In this document: positions 1 to 8,274 of the stretch, in pieces | How positions within the stretch are numbered: the first letter of the stretch is position 1 | How the letters are laid out: every line of letters starts with the position of its first letter | Assembly: GCF_900101745.1 (NCBI RefSeq) | Contig: NZ_FNAD01000014.1 | Coordinates: 1-64,000, forward strand | From: Glycomyces harbinensis | Lineage (GTDB): Bacteria > Actinomycetota > Actinomycetes > Mycobacteriales > Micromonosporaceae | Reading direction: 5' to 3' | Length of the DNA: 64,000 bases | The notes under the pieces: model-generated | What the model saw: the letters and a program-made list of their open reading frames with translations, nothing else | Database searches by the model: none | Told to the model about the DNA's origin: nothing | Program-made: the position numbers and the translations under genes

Positions 1-758
1 CCGCGCTCAACGCCGTCGCCTTCCTCTTGGCGGGCTTCGCCTTCTGGCGGCTGCGCGGCGACTACACCACCGCCCCGGCCAAGACGGACAAGCCCTCCGG
101 CAGCATCCGCGCCGACATCCGCGAAGGCGCCGCGTGGGCGATGCGCCACCGGGTCGTGCGACTGCTCATCGCCCTCAGCGGCATCGCCAGCGTCGCCTAC
201 ATGATCCCGTTCTCCTACCTCGTCCTCTACGCACAAAAGGAGCTGGGACTCGACGGGACCGGCTACGGCCTGCTCCTCGCCTTCTCCGCCCTGGGAGGAC
301 TGCTGGGCAGCTTCATCGCGACCAGGCTGCGCAAGCGGATCGGCTACGGCTGGTCCATCGTCGCCGCACTCGCCACCGGCGCCGTCTCGTTCGCCGTCAT
401 CTCGCTGACGACCGACATCGTCGTCGTGGCGATCGCACTCGCCGTCTACATCGCGCACGCGGTCGTCTGGAACATCATGGCCACCACCGTGCGCCAGCGG
501 GCCACCCCCGACGCGATGATGGGACGGGTCGGCTCCCTGGGCGGTTTCGTCGGCCTGATCGGCCTCGCCCTCGGCGCCGGTGCGGGCGGCCTGCTCGCCT
601 CCGCACTCGGCTACCGGACACCGTTCGCGATCGCCGGCGCGGTCTTCGCCGCCGCCGCTATCCTCTGCCTCGTCTCCATCCGCAGCCTCCACGAATGGGA
701 AGACAACGAGGCACACGCAAGACCAGCGGTGTCCGGCACTGCCCGAAACCCCGCCTAG
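1..758 (+). CDS. MFS transporter, C-terminal part (5' end outside window)
   Basis: The reading frame is open from base 3 at the window edge, so this is the last 250 or so residues of a longer protein. Several hydrophobic segments are separated by short basic loops, one of them reading RLRKRIGYG, typical of the second half of a major facilitator superfamily drug or metabolite exporter (MFS_1/MFS_3 type). The C-terminal tail (EWEDNEAHARP) is hydrophilic. The substrate cannot be read from this fragment. It converges with the catabolic operon that ends at 845. The 86-base gap has no strong terminator, only a weak GAAGAAC/GTTCTTC pairing across about 50 bases. The family call is firm; the specific function is unknown. 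Confidence 0.85.
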   Translation, partial: ALNAVAFLLAGFAFWRLRGDYTTAPAKTDKPSGSIRADIREGAAWAMRHRVVRLLIALSGIASVAYMIPFSYLVLYAQKELGLDGTGYGLLLAFSALGGLLGSFIATRLRKRIGYGWSIVAALATGAVSFAVISLTTDIVVVAIALAVYIAHAVVWNIMATTVRQRATPDAMMGRVGSLGGFVGLIGLALGAGAGGLLASALGYRTPFAIAGAVFAAAAILCLVSIRSLHEWEDNEAHARPAVSGTARNPA

Positions 759-844
759 CGGGAAGAACAGGGAGCCCACCCGTAGCCGGAACGCACCGGC
801 GAACCGCAAGCCGGGAATCTCCGTTCTTCAGGGTGGAGAGGATG

Positions 845-1300
845 TCAACGGTAGTAGCGGTAGACCGCTTGGGCGACGCAGGCCGGTTTGGCGCCGTTCT
901 CGATCTCGACGGCGCAGTCGAGGGTGAGCTGCGCGCCGCCTTCCACCGCTTGGGTCTCGGCCACGACGGCGTGCAGGCGGATCCGGTCGCCGACCTTGAC
1001 GGGGGCCGGGAAGCGGACCCGGTTGAGCCCGTAGTTGACGCTCGCGGTGACGCCGCCGATCTCGAGGAGCTCGCCGAACATGGGGATGATCAGCGAGAGC
1101 GTGAGGTAGCCGTGGGCGATGGCGGCGCCGAACGGTCCCGTCTTCGCCCGCTCTGGGTCGGTGTGGATCCACTGGTGGTCGCCGGTGGCGTCGGCGAACC
1201 GGTCCACCCGGTCCTGGAAGACCGCACGCCACTCGGTGCGGCCGAGGTCGGTGCCGGCCAGGGCGATGACCGCCGCGACGCCGTCGGTGCGATGACTCAT
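845..1300 (-). CDS. MaoC-family dehydratase / enoyl-CoA hydratase
   Basis: The protein has 151 residues. It is a single hot-dog fold of the MaoC/NodN type, with the hydratase-2 signature as FADATGDHQWIHTDPERA and then GPFGAAIAHGYLTLSL. The Asp and His of this motif are the usual catalytic pair for hydration of trans-2-enoyl-CoA. The ATG start was chosen because it overlaps the stop of the acyl-CoA synthetase (ATGA) and gives the normal single-domain length; the frame stays open upstream but only as a shadow of that gene. It is the last gene of the five-gene minus-strand operon, so it probably acts on a CoA thioester made by the upstream ligase. The exact substrate is not determinable. Confidence 0.9.
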   Translation of the reverse strand: MSHRTDGVAAVIALAGTDLGRTEWRAVFQDRVDRFADATGDHQWIHTDPERAKTGPFGAAIAHGYLTLSLIIPMFGELLEIGGVTASVNYGLNRVRFPAPVKVGDRIRLHAVVAETQAVEGGAQLTLDCAVEIENGAKPACVAQAVYRYYR

Positions 1301-2787
1301 CGGAACTCCTCTCTCAGGGTGTTGCGCAGGATCTTCCCGGTGGGGGAGCGGGGGAGCTCGTCGGCGAAGGCCACCGACTTCGGGACCTTGTACCCGGCGA
1401 GCCTGCCGCGCAGGAACGCCAGGAGTGCGGGGCCGTCCGGCGGCGCGCCGGCCGGGACGACGACCGCCTTGCCGACCTCGCCCCAGGTCGCGTCGGGCAC
1501 CCCGACGACCGCGCAGTCCGCGACGCCGGGGTGCTCGCGCAGCGCCAGTTCGACTTCGGCGGGGGAGACGTTCTCGCCGCCGGAGATGAACATGTCCTTC
1601 GCCCTGTCCACGATGGATATACAGCCGTCGGTGTCGGCGACGGCGATGTCGCCGGTGCGCAGCCACCCGTCCGCGAAGGCCGCCGCCGTCTCCGCCGACC
1701 GGCCCCAGTACTCGCGCATCACGTTGGGGCCGTGGACCATCACTTCACCGCGCTGCCCGGCGGCCACCGGACGCGCCGCGGCGTCGACCACCTCGACGTC
1801 GGTGAAGAAGTGCGGCACGCCCGCCGTCCCGGCCTTGGCGGCGCTGTCCTGCGCGGGCAGGAACAGGACGCCGGGGGAGGCCTCGGTCATCCCGTAGCCC
1901 TGGCTGAAGACGATGCCGCGGTCGAGGTAGGCGCTGATCGTGGCGGCCGGGACCGGGGCGCCGCCGCACGCGAGGCGCCGCAGGCTCGACAGGTCGGCGC
2001 CCGCCCAGGACGCGCTGCGCGCCATCGCGTCGAACATGACGGGGACGCCGAACATGTACGTGACGCGGAGGTCCTCCACGAGCCGCAGCGCGCGCTCGGG
2101 GTCGAAGGCGGGCTCCAGGACCACCGTGCCGCCCTTGAGGAGCGTCGGCAGGCAGGTCATGTTCAGGCCCGCGGTGTGGAACAGCGGGGCCGCGCACAGC
2201 GTCACCTCGTCGTGGGCGAGGTCCATGTCGACCAGGACGTTCACCGCGTTCCAGGTGAGGTTGCCGTGGGTGAGCAGCACGCCCTTGGGTCGGCCGGTGG
2301 TGCCGGAGGTGTACATGATGACGAACGGGTCCTCGAGCGCCACGTTCTCGTCGATCGGGGCCGCCGGTGAGTCGGCCAGCAGCGCCTCGTATCCGAGGGG
2401 ACCGGCGCCGCCGACATCGATCGTCCGGCGCACTTGCGCGCCGGGAACCGATCCGCCATGGCGGATCAGGACTTCGCTGCCGGAGTCCTCCAGGCAGTGC
2501 GCGAGCTCCGGTGCGGCCAGGCGGGTGTTGAGCGGCACGACGATCGCGCCCAGGACCCCGCCGGCGAAGAGCGCCTCGAGGAACGTGTGGTGGTTCGGGC
2601 CGAGGTAGGCGACCCGGTCGCCGCGGCGGACGCCGAGCCCGCGCAGGCCGTGCGCCAGGCGGTGGACCCGCTCGTGCAGCTCGGCGTACGTGAAGCGGCC
2701 GCCGGGGCCGACGACGGCGGTCCGGTGCGGGGTCTTGCGGGCCCGGCGCGCCGTCCACGACCCGATGCCGAAGTCGCGCACGGTCAC
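1297..2787 (-). CDS. Class I adenylate-forming acyl-CoA synthetase (FadD-like)
   Basis: The product has 496 residues and activates a carboxylic acid to its CoA thioester via an acyl-AMP. The AMP-binding P-loop reads YTSGTTGRPKG, the A5 region has QGYGMTEAS, A7 has GWLRTGDIA, and the A10 lysine lies in PRSPTGKILR near the C-terminus. Length is normal for short or medium acyl-CoA ligases. The GTG start overlaps the stop of the amidohydrolase (GTGA) and leads directly into a plausible N-terminus (MTVRDFGIGSW); the long open frame upstream is a shadow. Its place among SDR, amidohydrolase and MaoC genes under a PaaX-type regulator suggests an aromatic or alicyclic acid pathway, which is inference. 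Confidence 0.92.
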   Translation of the reverse strand: MTVRDFGIGSWTARRARKTPHRTAVVGPGGRFTYAELHERVHRLAHGLRGLGVRRGDRVAYLGPNHHTFLEALFAGGVLGAIVVPLNTRLAAPELAHCLEDSGSEVLIRHGGSVPGAQVRRTIDVGGAGPLGYEALLADSPAAPIDENVALEDPFVIMYTSGTTGRPKGVLLTHGNLTWNAVNVLVDMDLAHDEVTLCAAPLFHTAGLNMTCLPTLLKGGTVVLEPAFDPERALRLVEDLRVTYMFGVPVMFDAMARSASWAGADLSSLRRLACGGAPVPAATISAYLDRGIVFSQGYGMTEASPGVLFLPAQDSAAKAGTAGVPHFFTDVEVVDAAARPVAAGQRGEVMVHGPNVMREYWGRSAETAAAFADGWLRTGDIAVADTDGCISIVDRAKDMFISGGENVSPAEVELALREHPGVADCAVVGVPDATWGEVGKAVVVPAGAPPDGPALLAFLRGRLAGYKVPKSVAFADELPRSPTGKILRNTLREEFR

Positions 2788-3659
2788 CCCGCCCCGCTCA
2801 GGCCGAGCAGGCGCGCGGCGTTCTCCTTGAGGATGAGCGGGCGCACCTCGTCCTTGAGGTCGAGCGCCGCGAAGTCCGCCAGCCACCGGTCGGGGGTGAG
2901 CAGCGGATAGTCGGACCCGAACAGCACCTTGTGCTTGAGCAGCGAGTCCGCGTAGCGCACCAGCAGCGGCGGGAAGTACTTCGGCGACCACCCGGCCAGG
3001 TCGATGTGGACGGACGGCTTGTGGACGGCGACGGCCAGCGCCTCCTCCTGCCACGGGAAGGACGGGTGCGCCAGGACGATCGGCAGGTCCGGGAAGTCGG
3101 CGGCGACGCCGTCGAGCAGCATCGGGTCGGAGTACTTGAGCCGGATGCCCCCGCCGCCGGGCAGTCCGGCGCCGATGCCCGTCTGTCCGGTGTGGAACAC
3201 GGCGGGCAGGCCCAGTTCCGCGATCGCCTCGTACACCGGGTAGAACCGCCGTTCGGACGGGTCGAAGGCCTGGAGGCTGGGGTGGAACTTGAACCCGCGG
3301 ACCCCGTGGTCGGCCGCGAGGCGCCGGACCGCCCGCACCGCCGCGGCGCCGCGCCACGGGTCCACGCTGCCGAACGGGATCAACACGTCCGCGTTGCGGG
3401 CGCACGCGGCCGCGACCTCCTCGCTCGGGATCGGCGCCCGGCCGGTGGCGTGCTCGGCGTCCACGGTGAACACCACCGCGGCCATGCGGCGCTCGCGGTA
3501 GTGGACGGCGATCTCGTCCACGGTGGGACTGCGGCGCCCGTGCGCGGCGAAGTGCGCGGCGGAGGCGTCGAGCAGCTCGCCGGGGAGCGAGGTGCGCCCG
3601 TCCTCGCCGATCTCGGCGTGGACGTGCATGTCGATCGCCGTCAGCTCCGCGAGGTTCAC
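2784..3659 (-). CDS. Amidohydrolase-family (Amidohydro_2) metal-dependent hydrolase/decarboxylase
   Basis: The 291-residue TIM-barrel protein belongs to the Amidohydro_2 (ACMSD / gamma-resorcylate decarboxylase-like) group. Visible metal-site motifs are IDMHVHAE near residue 10, KFHPS in the middle, VFHTGQTG, VLAHPSFPW and the C-terminal GSDYPLL Asp. These fit a Zn- or Mn-dependent hydrolase or decarboxylase of ring-cleavage or phenolic-acid intermediates. The GTG start overlaps the SDR stop (GTGA), continuing the translational coupling seen throughout the operon. The substrate is unknown; the linkage to an acyl-CoA ligase and a MaoC hydratase suggests a carbon catabolic pathway that yields CoA esters. 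Confidence 0.88.
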   Translation of the reverse strand: MNLAELTAIDMHVHAEIGEDGRTSLPGELLDASAAHFAAHGRRSPTVDEIAVHYRERRMAAVVFTVDAEHATGRAPIPSEEVAAACARNADVLIPFGSVDPWRGAAAVRAVRRLAADHGVRGFKFHPSLQAFDPSERRFYPVYEAIAELGLPAVFHTGQTGIGAGLPGGGGIRLKYSDPMLLDGVAADFPDLPIVLAHPSFPWQEEALAVAVHKPSVHIDLAGWSPKYFPPLLVRYADSLLKHKVLFGSDYPLLTPDRWLADFAALDLKDEVRPLILKENAARLLGLSGAG

Positions 3660-4561
3660 GGCTCCTCCGGCGCTTCGACCGCGGGCACGCCGACCGTCTC
3701 GGCCCGCGGCCCGAACACGCTGGGCCACAAGGCGGCGATGTCGTCGGCGGCCCAGCCGCCGTCGCGGCAGGCGGCGACGGTCTCCTGCGGGTGGGTCCAC
3801 AGCGCGAGCCGGTCGCCGCCGAGGCCGATCGCCTGGCCGGTGACCGCGGCGGCCGCGTCGGACATGAGGAACACCGGGAGCGCCCCGACGTCCTCGGGGG
3901 CGCCGAAGCCGGCTCCGGCGCGCAGCCACGCGGGCAGCGGCCGGCCCTCCTCCTCCCAGGCCCGCGCGTACGGCTCGAACGCCGGGATCGTGCGGGTCAT
4001 CGCGGTGGCGGCCACCGGGATCACGGCGTTGACCGCGATCCGATCCCTCGCGCACTCCATGGCCCAGGTGCGGACCATGCCGACGATCGCGGCCTTCGCG
4101 GCCGCGTAGTTGGTCTGGCCGACGTTGCCGCGCTGCCCGGCCGGGGAGCCGACCGCGATGATCCGGCCGCCCTCGCCCTGGGCCCGCATCCGCCGCACGG
4201 CGGCCCGCACGCAGGTGAACGTCCCCCGCAGGTGGACGTCGACGACGGTGTCGAAGTCCTCATCGGACATCTTCCACAGGATCCGGTCCCGCAGCACTCC
4301 CGCGTTCGTGACCAGGCCGTCGAGGCGTCCGAACGCCGTCATCGCCGTCTCCACGAGCATCTCGGCCGTCTCGGCGGGGCCGACGGCCCCGGGCGCGGCG
4401 ACGGCCTTCCCGCCCGTCTCGGCGGCCACCCGTTCGGCGGCCTCGGCGTCGACGTCGTTGACGACGACCGAGGCGCCCGCCGCCGCCAGTGCCAGCGCGT
4501 ACGCCCGGCCCAGTCCCTGTCCGGCGCCGGTGACGATCGCGCTCTTGCCGCTGAGGTCCAT
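3656..4561 (-). CDS. Short-chain dehydrogenase/reductase
   Basis: The protein has 301 residues and a classical SDR fold. The dinucleotide-binding motif is TGAGQGLGRAYALAL at the N-terminus, then VTNAG, then the catalytic Ser in VGSPAG and the Tyr-Lys pair in TNYAAAKAA. The Asp in NDVDAE after strand 2 argues for NAD preference. Length is about 40 residues over the family minimum, with a C-terminal extension after GLGGDRLALW resembling the 3-hydroxyacyl-CoA dehydrogenase type SDRs of actinobacterial steroid and acyl catabolism. Its ATG shares one base with the upstream regulator's TGA stop. It likely oxidises a hydroxy intermediate in the same pathway as the CoA ligase and MaoC gene. Confidence 0.92.
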   Translation of the reverse strand: MDLSGKSAIVTGAGQGLGRAYALALAAAGASVVVNDVDAEAAERVAAETGGKAVAAPGAVGPAETAEMLVETAMTAFGRLDGLVTNAGVLRDRILWKMSDEDFDTVVDVHLRGTFTCVRAAVRRMRAQGEGGRIIAVGSPAGQRGNVGQTNYAAAKAAIVGMVRTWAMECARDRIAVNAVIPVAATAMTRTIPAFEPYARAWEEEGRPLPAWLRAGAGFGAPEDVGALPVFLMSDAAAAVTGQAIGLGGDRLALWTHPQETVAACRDGGWAADDIAALWPSVFGPRAETVGVPAVEAPEEP

Positions 4562-5385
4562 CAGTGGTCTCCTTCGTCCGCTTCGGGAGTGGTGTCCAGG
4601 ACTTCGAACGCGACGGCCCTGGCGCGGGGCTCGAGTTCGGCGTGGAGGCGCCGGAAGAGGCGCTGGGCCCGTTCGGCGGGCCAGTCATCGGGCAGGTGCC
4701 GGATCGGCAGGCGCGGGTCCTTGCGCAGCAGGTGCAGCCATTCGGCGGTGAGCAGGAGCTGGCGGGCCAGGGGGTCGGCGGCGTCGGTGTCGGGCGACCA
4801 CCGCTCGATGAACCGGTGGTAGTGCTTGGCGAGCGCTTCGAGGTCCCAGGCGCTCTCGACGAGGTCGCGCACGTCGGTGGGGGCGAGCGCGCGGGCCTGG
4901 AAGACCTTGACGTGCTCGGCCGCCTCGATGCCCTCGAGCAGGGTGTCGGTGTCGACGGGGGAGGGGGCGATCCACAGTCCGCCTTGGAGGCTGCCGAATC
5001 CGGCCCACATGAGCCGCGAGCGCAGGAGGTGGCGCTGGCTGCGCTGGGATTCGGGGACGGTGAAGCCCAGGAGGGTCCAGGTGCCGTCCCAGCGGTCGTC
5101 CATGACCCCGATGCGCCAGATGCGGACTTCGCCGTCGTTGAGGATCTCGCGGGAGCGGGGGGTGAGTCCGAGGTAGACCTTGCGGCCGTGCCGGTGCCGT
5201 TTGAGGAGGCCGTGTTCGGCCATGCGGGCGAGGGTCGACCGGGCGGCGGGTTCGGCGACGCCGACGCGGGAGAGCACTTCCAGGACGCTGCCGGTGGCGA
5301 CGCGCACGCCGCGGCCGAGCACGTGGCCGCCGAAGAGGGTGAGCAGCAGGCCCTGAGGGCGGACCTCACCGATGTCACTCGTCAT
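4561..5385 (-). CDS. PaaX-family transcriptional regulator
   Basis: The protein has 274 residues with the three-part PaaX architecture: an N-terminal winged helix (VLEVLSRVGVAEPAARSTLARMAEHGLLKRHRHGR, residues about 35-70), a central Cas2-like domain (IGVMDDRWDGTWTLLGFTVPE), and a C-terminal all-helical domain that includes HRFIERWSPDT and LLTAEWLHLLRKDPRLP. PaaX proteins repress phenylacetyl-CoA and other aromatic catabolic genes until a CoA ester binds. Here the gene is the first cistron of the operon it probably controls and is divergent from an MHS permease. A -10 hexamer (TATACT) ends seven bases before the ATG, so the transcript is predicted to be leaderless. The inducer is unknown. Confidence 0.88.
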   Translation of the reverse strand: MTSDIGEVRPQGLLLTLFGGHVLGRGVRVATGSVLEVLSRVGVAEPAARSTLARMAEHGLLKRHRHGRKVYLGLTPRSREILNDGEVRIWRIGVMDDRWDGTWTLLGFTVPESQRSQRHLLRSRLMWAGFGSLQGGLWIAPSPVDTDTLLEGIEAAEHVKVFQARALAPTDVRDLVESAWDLEALAKHYHRFIERWSPDTDAADPLARQLLLTAEWLHLLRKDPRLPIRHLPDDWPAERAQRLFRRLHAELEPRARAVAFEVLDTTPEADEGDH

Positions 5386-5391
5386 GGAATC

Positions 5392-5420
5392 AGTATATGC
5401 AGATCCTTGACTGTCGTCAT
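5392..5420 (-). promoter_or_regulatory. Predicted leaderless promoter of the paaX-type operon
   Basis: On the minus strand ATGACG (5420-5415), a 17-base spacer and TATACT (5397-5392) form a good sigma70-like promoter. The expected start point, seven bases after the -10, coincides with the A of the regulator's ATG at 5385. Confidence 0.6.
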
Positions 5421-5435
5421 GTATTTACATAGATT
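5407..5435 (+). promoter_or_regulatory. Predicted sigma70 promoter of the MHS permease
   Basis: TTGACT (5407-5412), a 17-base spacer and TAGATT (5430-5435) lie 58 bases before the permease ATG. The spacer contains the inverted repeat at 5419-5430. Confidence 0.65.
5419..5430. promoter_or_regulatory. Inverted repeat, candidate shared PaaX-type operator
   Basis: ATGTA-TT-TACAT is a 5-2-5 perfect inverted repeat. It overlaps the -35 of the minus-strand operon and the spacer/-10 edge of the plus-strand permease promoter, so one bound repressor could shut both. Assignment to the PaaX-type protein is by position only. Confidence 0.5.
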
Positions 5436-5493
5436 AATTTGTAGGGACCGGCCGTCCGACCGGCCCCGCCCCCAACCCCACCGGAGGCACGCC

Positions 5494-6783
5494 ATGTCTC
5501 GGACCGAACCGGCCACGGGGAGCCAGCTCCGCCGCGCCGTCCTCTCCAGCTACCTCGGCAGTCTCATCGAGTTCTACGACTTCCTCCTCTACGCCACCGC
5601 CGCCGCCCTCGTCTTCAACAAGGTCTTCTTCACCGACATGGACCCCCTCGTGGGCACCGTCGCCAGCTTCGGCACCCTCGCCGCCGGCTACCTCGCCCGC
5701 CCCCTCGGCGGCATCATCTTCGGCCACTTCGGCGACCGCCTCGGCCGCAAGCGCATGCTCGTGATCACCATGGCCACCATGGGCGTCGCCAGCACCCTCA
5801 TCGGCCTGCTGCCCACCCACGACCAGGTCGGCGCCCTCGCACCGCTCCTGCTCGTCGCCCTCCGCATCGTCCAGGGCATCGCCCTCGGCGGCGAGTGGGG
5901 CGGCGCGGTCCTGCTGTCGGCCGAGCACGCCCGCACCCGCCGCGGCCTGTGGGCCTCGTTCACCAACGCGGGCGCGCCCAGCGGCATGGTCCTCTCCACA
6001 GTGGTCCTCGCCCTGGTCGCCGCCGGCACCACCGAAGCGCAGTTCCTCGCCTGGGGCTGGCGCCTCCCCTTCCTGCTCAGCATCACCCTCCTCGCCCTCG
6101 GCCTCATCGTGCGCTCGCGCGTCGCCGAGACCCCCGTGTTCGAGGACGCCGAGAAGGACGCCGGGGTCGCCGAACGCTGGCCCCTGCGCGAAGTCCTCCG
6201 CAACCACCCCAAGAACCTGCTCCTGGCCATCGGGATCGGCTTCGGCGTCTTCGTCGCGCAGTCCACGCTCACCGCGTTCGCCATCGCCTACGCCGTCGAG
6301 GCCGGCTTCCCCCGCGGCACCGTCCTCAACGCCCTCGCGCTCTCCTCGGCCCTGGCGGTGATCGCCATCCCCGCGTACTCGGCCTGGTCGGACCGCATCG
6401 GCCGGCGCCCGGTCGTCCTCACCGGCGCACTCGCCATGGCGGCCTTCGCCTTCGCCCTGTTCCCGATGATCGACACCGGATCGGTCCTCATGCTCACCCT
6501 CGCGGTGGTCCTCGGCCAGGCCGTCGTGCACCCGATGATGTACGGGCCCCTGGCCGCCCTCTACAGCGAGATGTTCGCGACCCGCACCCGCTACACCGGC
6601 GCCTCCCTCGGCTACCAGGTCTCCTCCACCGGCGCGGGCGCCTCACCGCTGGTGTTCGCCGCGCTCCTGGCGGGCGGGGCCGGCCCCCTCGTCCTGTCGA
6701 TCGTGATCGCCGCGTGCTGCCTGCTCACCGCCGTGTGCATCCGCGCGGCCGCCGAGACCCACCGGACCGACCTGACCCGATGA
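5494..6783 (+). CDS. MHS-family (metabolite:H+ symporter) MFS transporter
   Basis: The 429-residue permease shows the metabolite:H+ symporter hallmarks: GSLIEFYDFLLYATAAALVF in TM1, GTLAAGYLARPLGGIIFGHFGDRLGRKR around TM2-3, and RIVQGIALGGEWGGAVLLSAEHA around TM4. Relatives import shikimate, alpha-ketoglutarate, proline betaine or aromatic acids with protons (ShiA/KgtP/ProP type). The ATG was chosen for the GGAGG ribosome site 6 bases upstream; the open frame further upstream is a shadow of the regulator gene. Divergent placement from the PaaX-type operon and a shared operator region suggest that it brings in the compound degraded by that operon. The substrate itself is not readable. Confidence 0.9.
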   Translation: MSRTEPATGSQLRRAVLSSYLGSLIEFYDFLLYATAAALVFNKVFFTDMDPLVGTVASFGTLAAGYLARPLGGIIFGHFGDRLGRKRMLVITMATMGVASTLIGLLPTHDQVGALAPLLLVALRIVQGIALGGEWGGAVLLSAEHARTRRGLWASFTNAGAPSGMVLSTVVLALVAAGTTEAQFLAWGWRLPFLLSITLLALGLIVRSRVAETPVFEDAEKDAGVAERWPLREVLRNHPKNLLLAIGIGFGVFVAQSTLTAFAIAYAVEAGFPRGTVLNALALSSALAVIAIPAYSAWSDRIGRRPVVLTGALAMAAFAFALFPMIDTGSVLMLTLAVVLGQAVVHPMMYGPLAALYSEMFATRTRYTGASLGYQVSSTGAGASPLVFAALLAGGAGPLVLSIVIAACCLLTAVCIRAAAETHRTDLTR

Positions 6784-6880
6784 CCACTCCGCGCACCGCT
6801 GTATCGATCGTCGCGCATTCGACGAATGACCCGGCCGAAGCGAGCACTCGCCTCGGCACGACAGAAGGAGAGCATCCACC

Positions 6881-8167
6881 ATGAAACGAACGAGAGCCGC
6901 GTTCGCGGCGGTCCTCAGCGGACTGCTGCTCACCGCGGCCGCCATCGCCCTCGCACCGCCCGCCGCCGCGGCCGCCCTCACCGAGGTGACCGACTTCGGC
7001 GACAACCCCGGCAACCTCCGCATGCACCTCTACGTGCCGGACGTCCGCCCGGCCGAACCGGCGATCCTCGTCGCCATGCACGGCTGCGGCGGATCGGGGA
7101 CCGGGTTCTACTCGGGCTCCGAGTTCGCCGCGCTGGCCGACCAGTACGGCTTCATCGTCATCTACCCCACCGCCACCAAGCAGACGGCGATGGGCAACTG
7201 CTTCGACGTGTGGTCGGCGGCGTCCAAGACCCGAGGCGGCGGCAGTGACCCGGCATCCGTCGTCTCGATGGTCGAATACGCCCAGCAGCAGTACAACGGC
7301 GACGCGGAGCGCGTCTTCGTCACCGGCAGCTCCTCGGGCGGGATGGAGACCAACGCGCTCCTCGCGCTCTACCCGGACGTGTTCGCGGCCGGCTCGGCGT
7401 TCATGGGCGTGCCGTTCACCTGCTTCGCCAACGAGGCCGACTTCCCGCCGCAGACCAGCAGGTGCGTCAACGGCAGCATGGACCGCACCCCGCAGTCGTG
7501 GGGCGACTCGGTCCGCCAGGCCTACCCCGGCTACAGCGGACCGCGGCCCCGCGTGCAGCTCTGGCACGGCAGCCAGGACAACCTGGTCCCGTACCAGCTC
7601 CTGCAGGAGGCGGTCGACCAGTGGACGAACGTGTTCGGGCTGAGCCAGAACCCGACCGCCACCGATCGGCCGCAACCGAACTGGGAGCGCAAGCGCTACG
7701 CCGACACCGCCGGGAACGTCCAGGTCGAGGCCATCACCGCCGTCGGCGCCGGCCACAACCTGCCGCAGTCGGGCATGGCCAGGCTCGCCATCGAGTTCTT
7801 CGGCCTCCACCAGTCGGATCCGGGAGGCGGCACGACCCCGCCCGAGGAGACCACCCCGCCGCCCTCCGGCGACTGCACGGCCGCCGTCCGCGTCGTCGGC
7901 GACTGGGGCTCGGGCTGGCAGGGCAACGTCGACGTCACCGCCGGCTCGCGCGCCCTCACCGCCTGGACGCTCACCTGGACCTGGCCGGGCGGACAGACCG
8001 TCTCCAGCAGCTGGAACGCCCAGGTCAGCACCGCCGGAACCACGGTGACCGCCCGCGACGTCGGCTGGAACGGCGCCGTCGCGGCCGGCCAGACCCGCAC
8101 CGCGGCATGGGGTTTCATCGCCTCCGGCAGCGCCGTCTCGCCCACCGTCACCTGCGCGGCGAGCTAG
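6881..8167 (+). CDS. Secreted CE1-type esterase (acetylxylan/feruloyl esterase) with C-terminal CBM2
   Basis: The protein has 428 residues. A signal peptide covers residues 1-31 or so (ends APPAAAAA). An alpha/beta-hydrolase domain of the PHB-depolymerase/CE1 type follows (about 35-300), with nucleophile Ser151 in GSSSGGM, Asp in HGSQDNLV and His in GAGHNLP. A Pro/Thr linker (TTPPEETTPPPSG) leads to a CBM2 (about 330-428) with the conserved Trp residues in VVGDWGSGWQGNV and VGWNGAVAAG. It is expected to de-acetylate or de-feruloylate xylan while bound to cellulose or xylan. An AAGGAG ribosome site lies 10 bases before the ATG. Monocistronic: a hairpin follows at 8175-8212. Confidence 0.88.
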   Translation: MKRTRAAFAAVLSGLLLTAAAIALAPPAAAAALTEVTDFGDNPGNLRMHLYVPDVRPAEPAILVAMHGCGGSGTGFYSGSEFAALADQYGFIVIYPTATKQTAMGNCFDVWSAASKTRGGGSDPASVVSMVEYAQQQYNGDAERVFVTGSSSGGMETNALLALYPDVFAAGSAFMGVPFTCFANEADFPPQTSRCVNGSMDRTPQSWGDSVRQAYPGYSGPRPRVQLWHGSQDNLVPYQLLQEAVDQWTNVFGLSQNPTATDRPQPNWERKRYADTAGNVQVEAITAVGAGHNLPQSGMARLAIEFFGLHQSDPGGGTTPPEETTPPPSGDCTAAVRVVGDWGSGWQGNVDVTAGSRALTAWTLTWTWPGGQTVSSSWNAQVSTAGTTVTARDVGWNGAVAAGQTRTAAWGFIASGSAVSPTVTCAAS

Positions 8168-8174
8168 GAACACT

Positions 8175-8212
8175 CCGCGTCCGGGCCGGAGGAATCTCCG
8201 TCCCGGACGCGG
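8175..8212 (+). terminator. Cruciform-like terminator after the CE1-CBM2 gene
   Basis: CCGCGTCCGGG pairs perfectly with CCCGGACGCGG (11 bp), and the 16-base loop holds a second short stem (CGGAG/CTCCG). There is no U-tract, as is usual in high-GC actinobacteria. Confidence 0.65.
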
Positions 8213-8274
8213 CACCGACCGTGCCGCCTGTCCGAACCGGTGCCGTTGTCGGAGGGTGCTCCTACGATGGCGCC

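Noticed and set aside
134-1897. Long plus-strand frame of 587 residues across MFS, MaoC and ligase genes
   Set aside because: Arg/Pro/His-rich composition and no domains; it is the antisense or out-of-frame shadow of well-supported genes on both strands.
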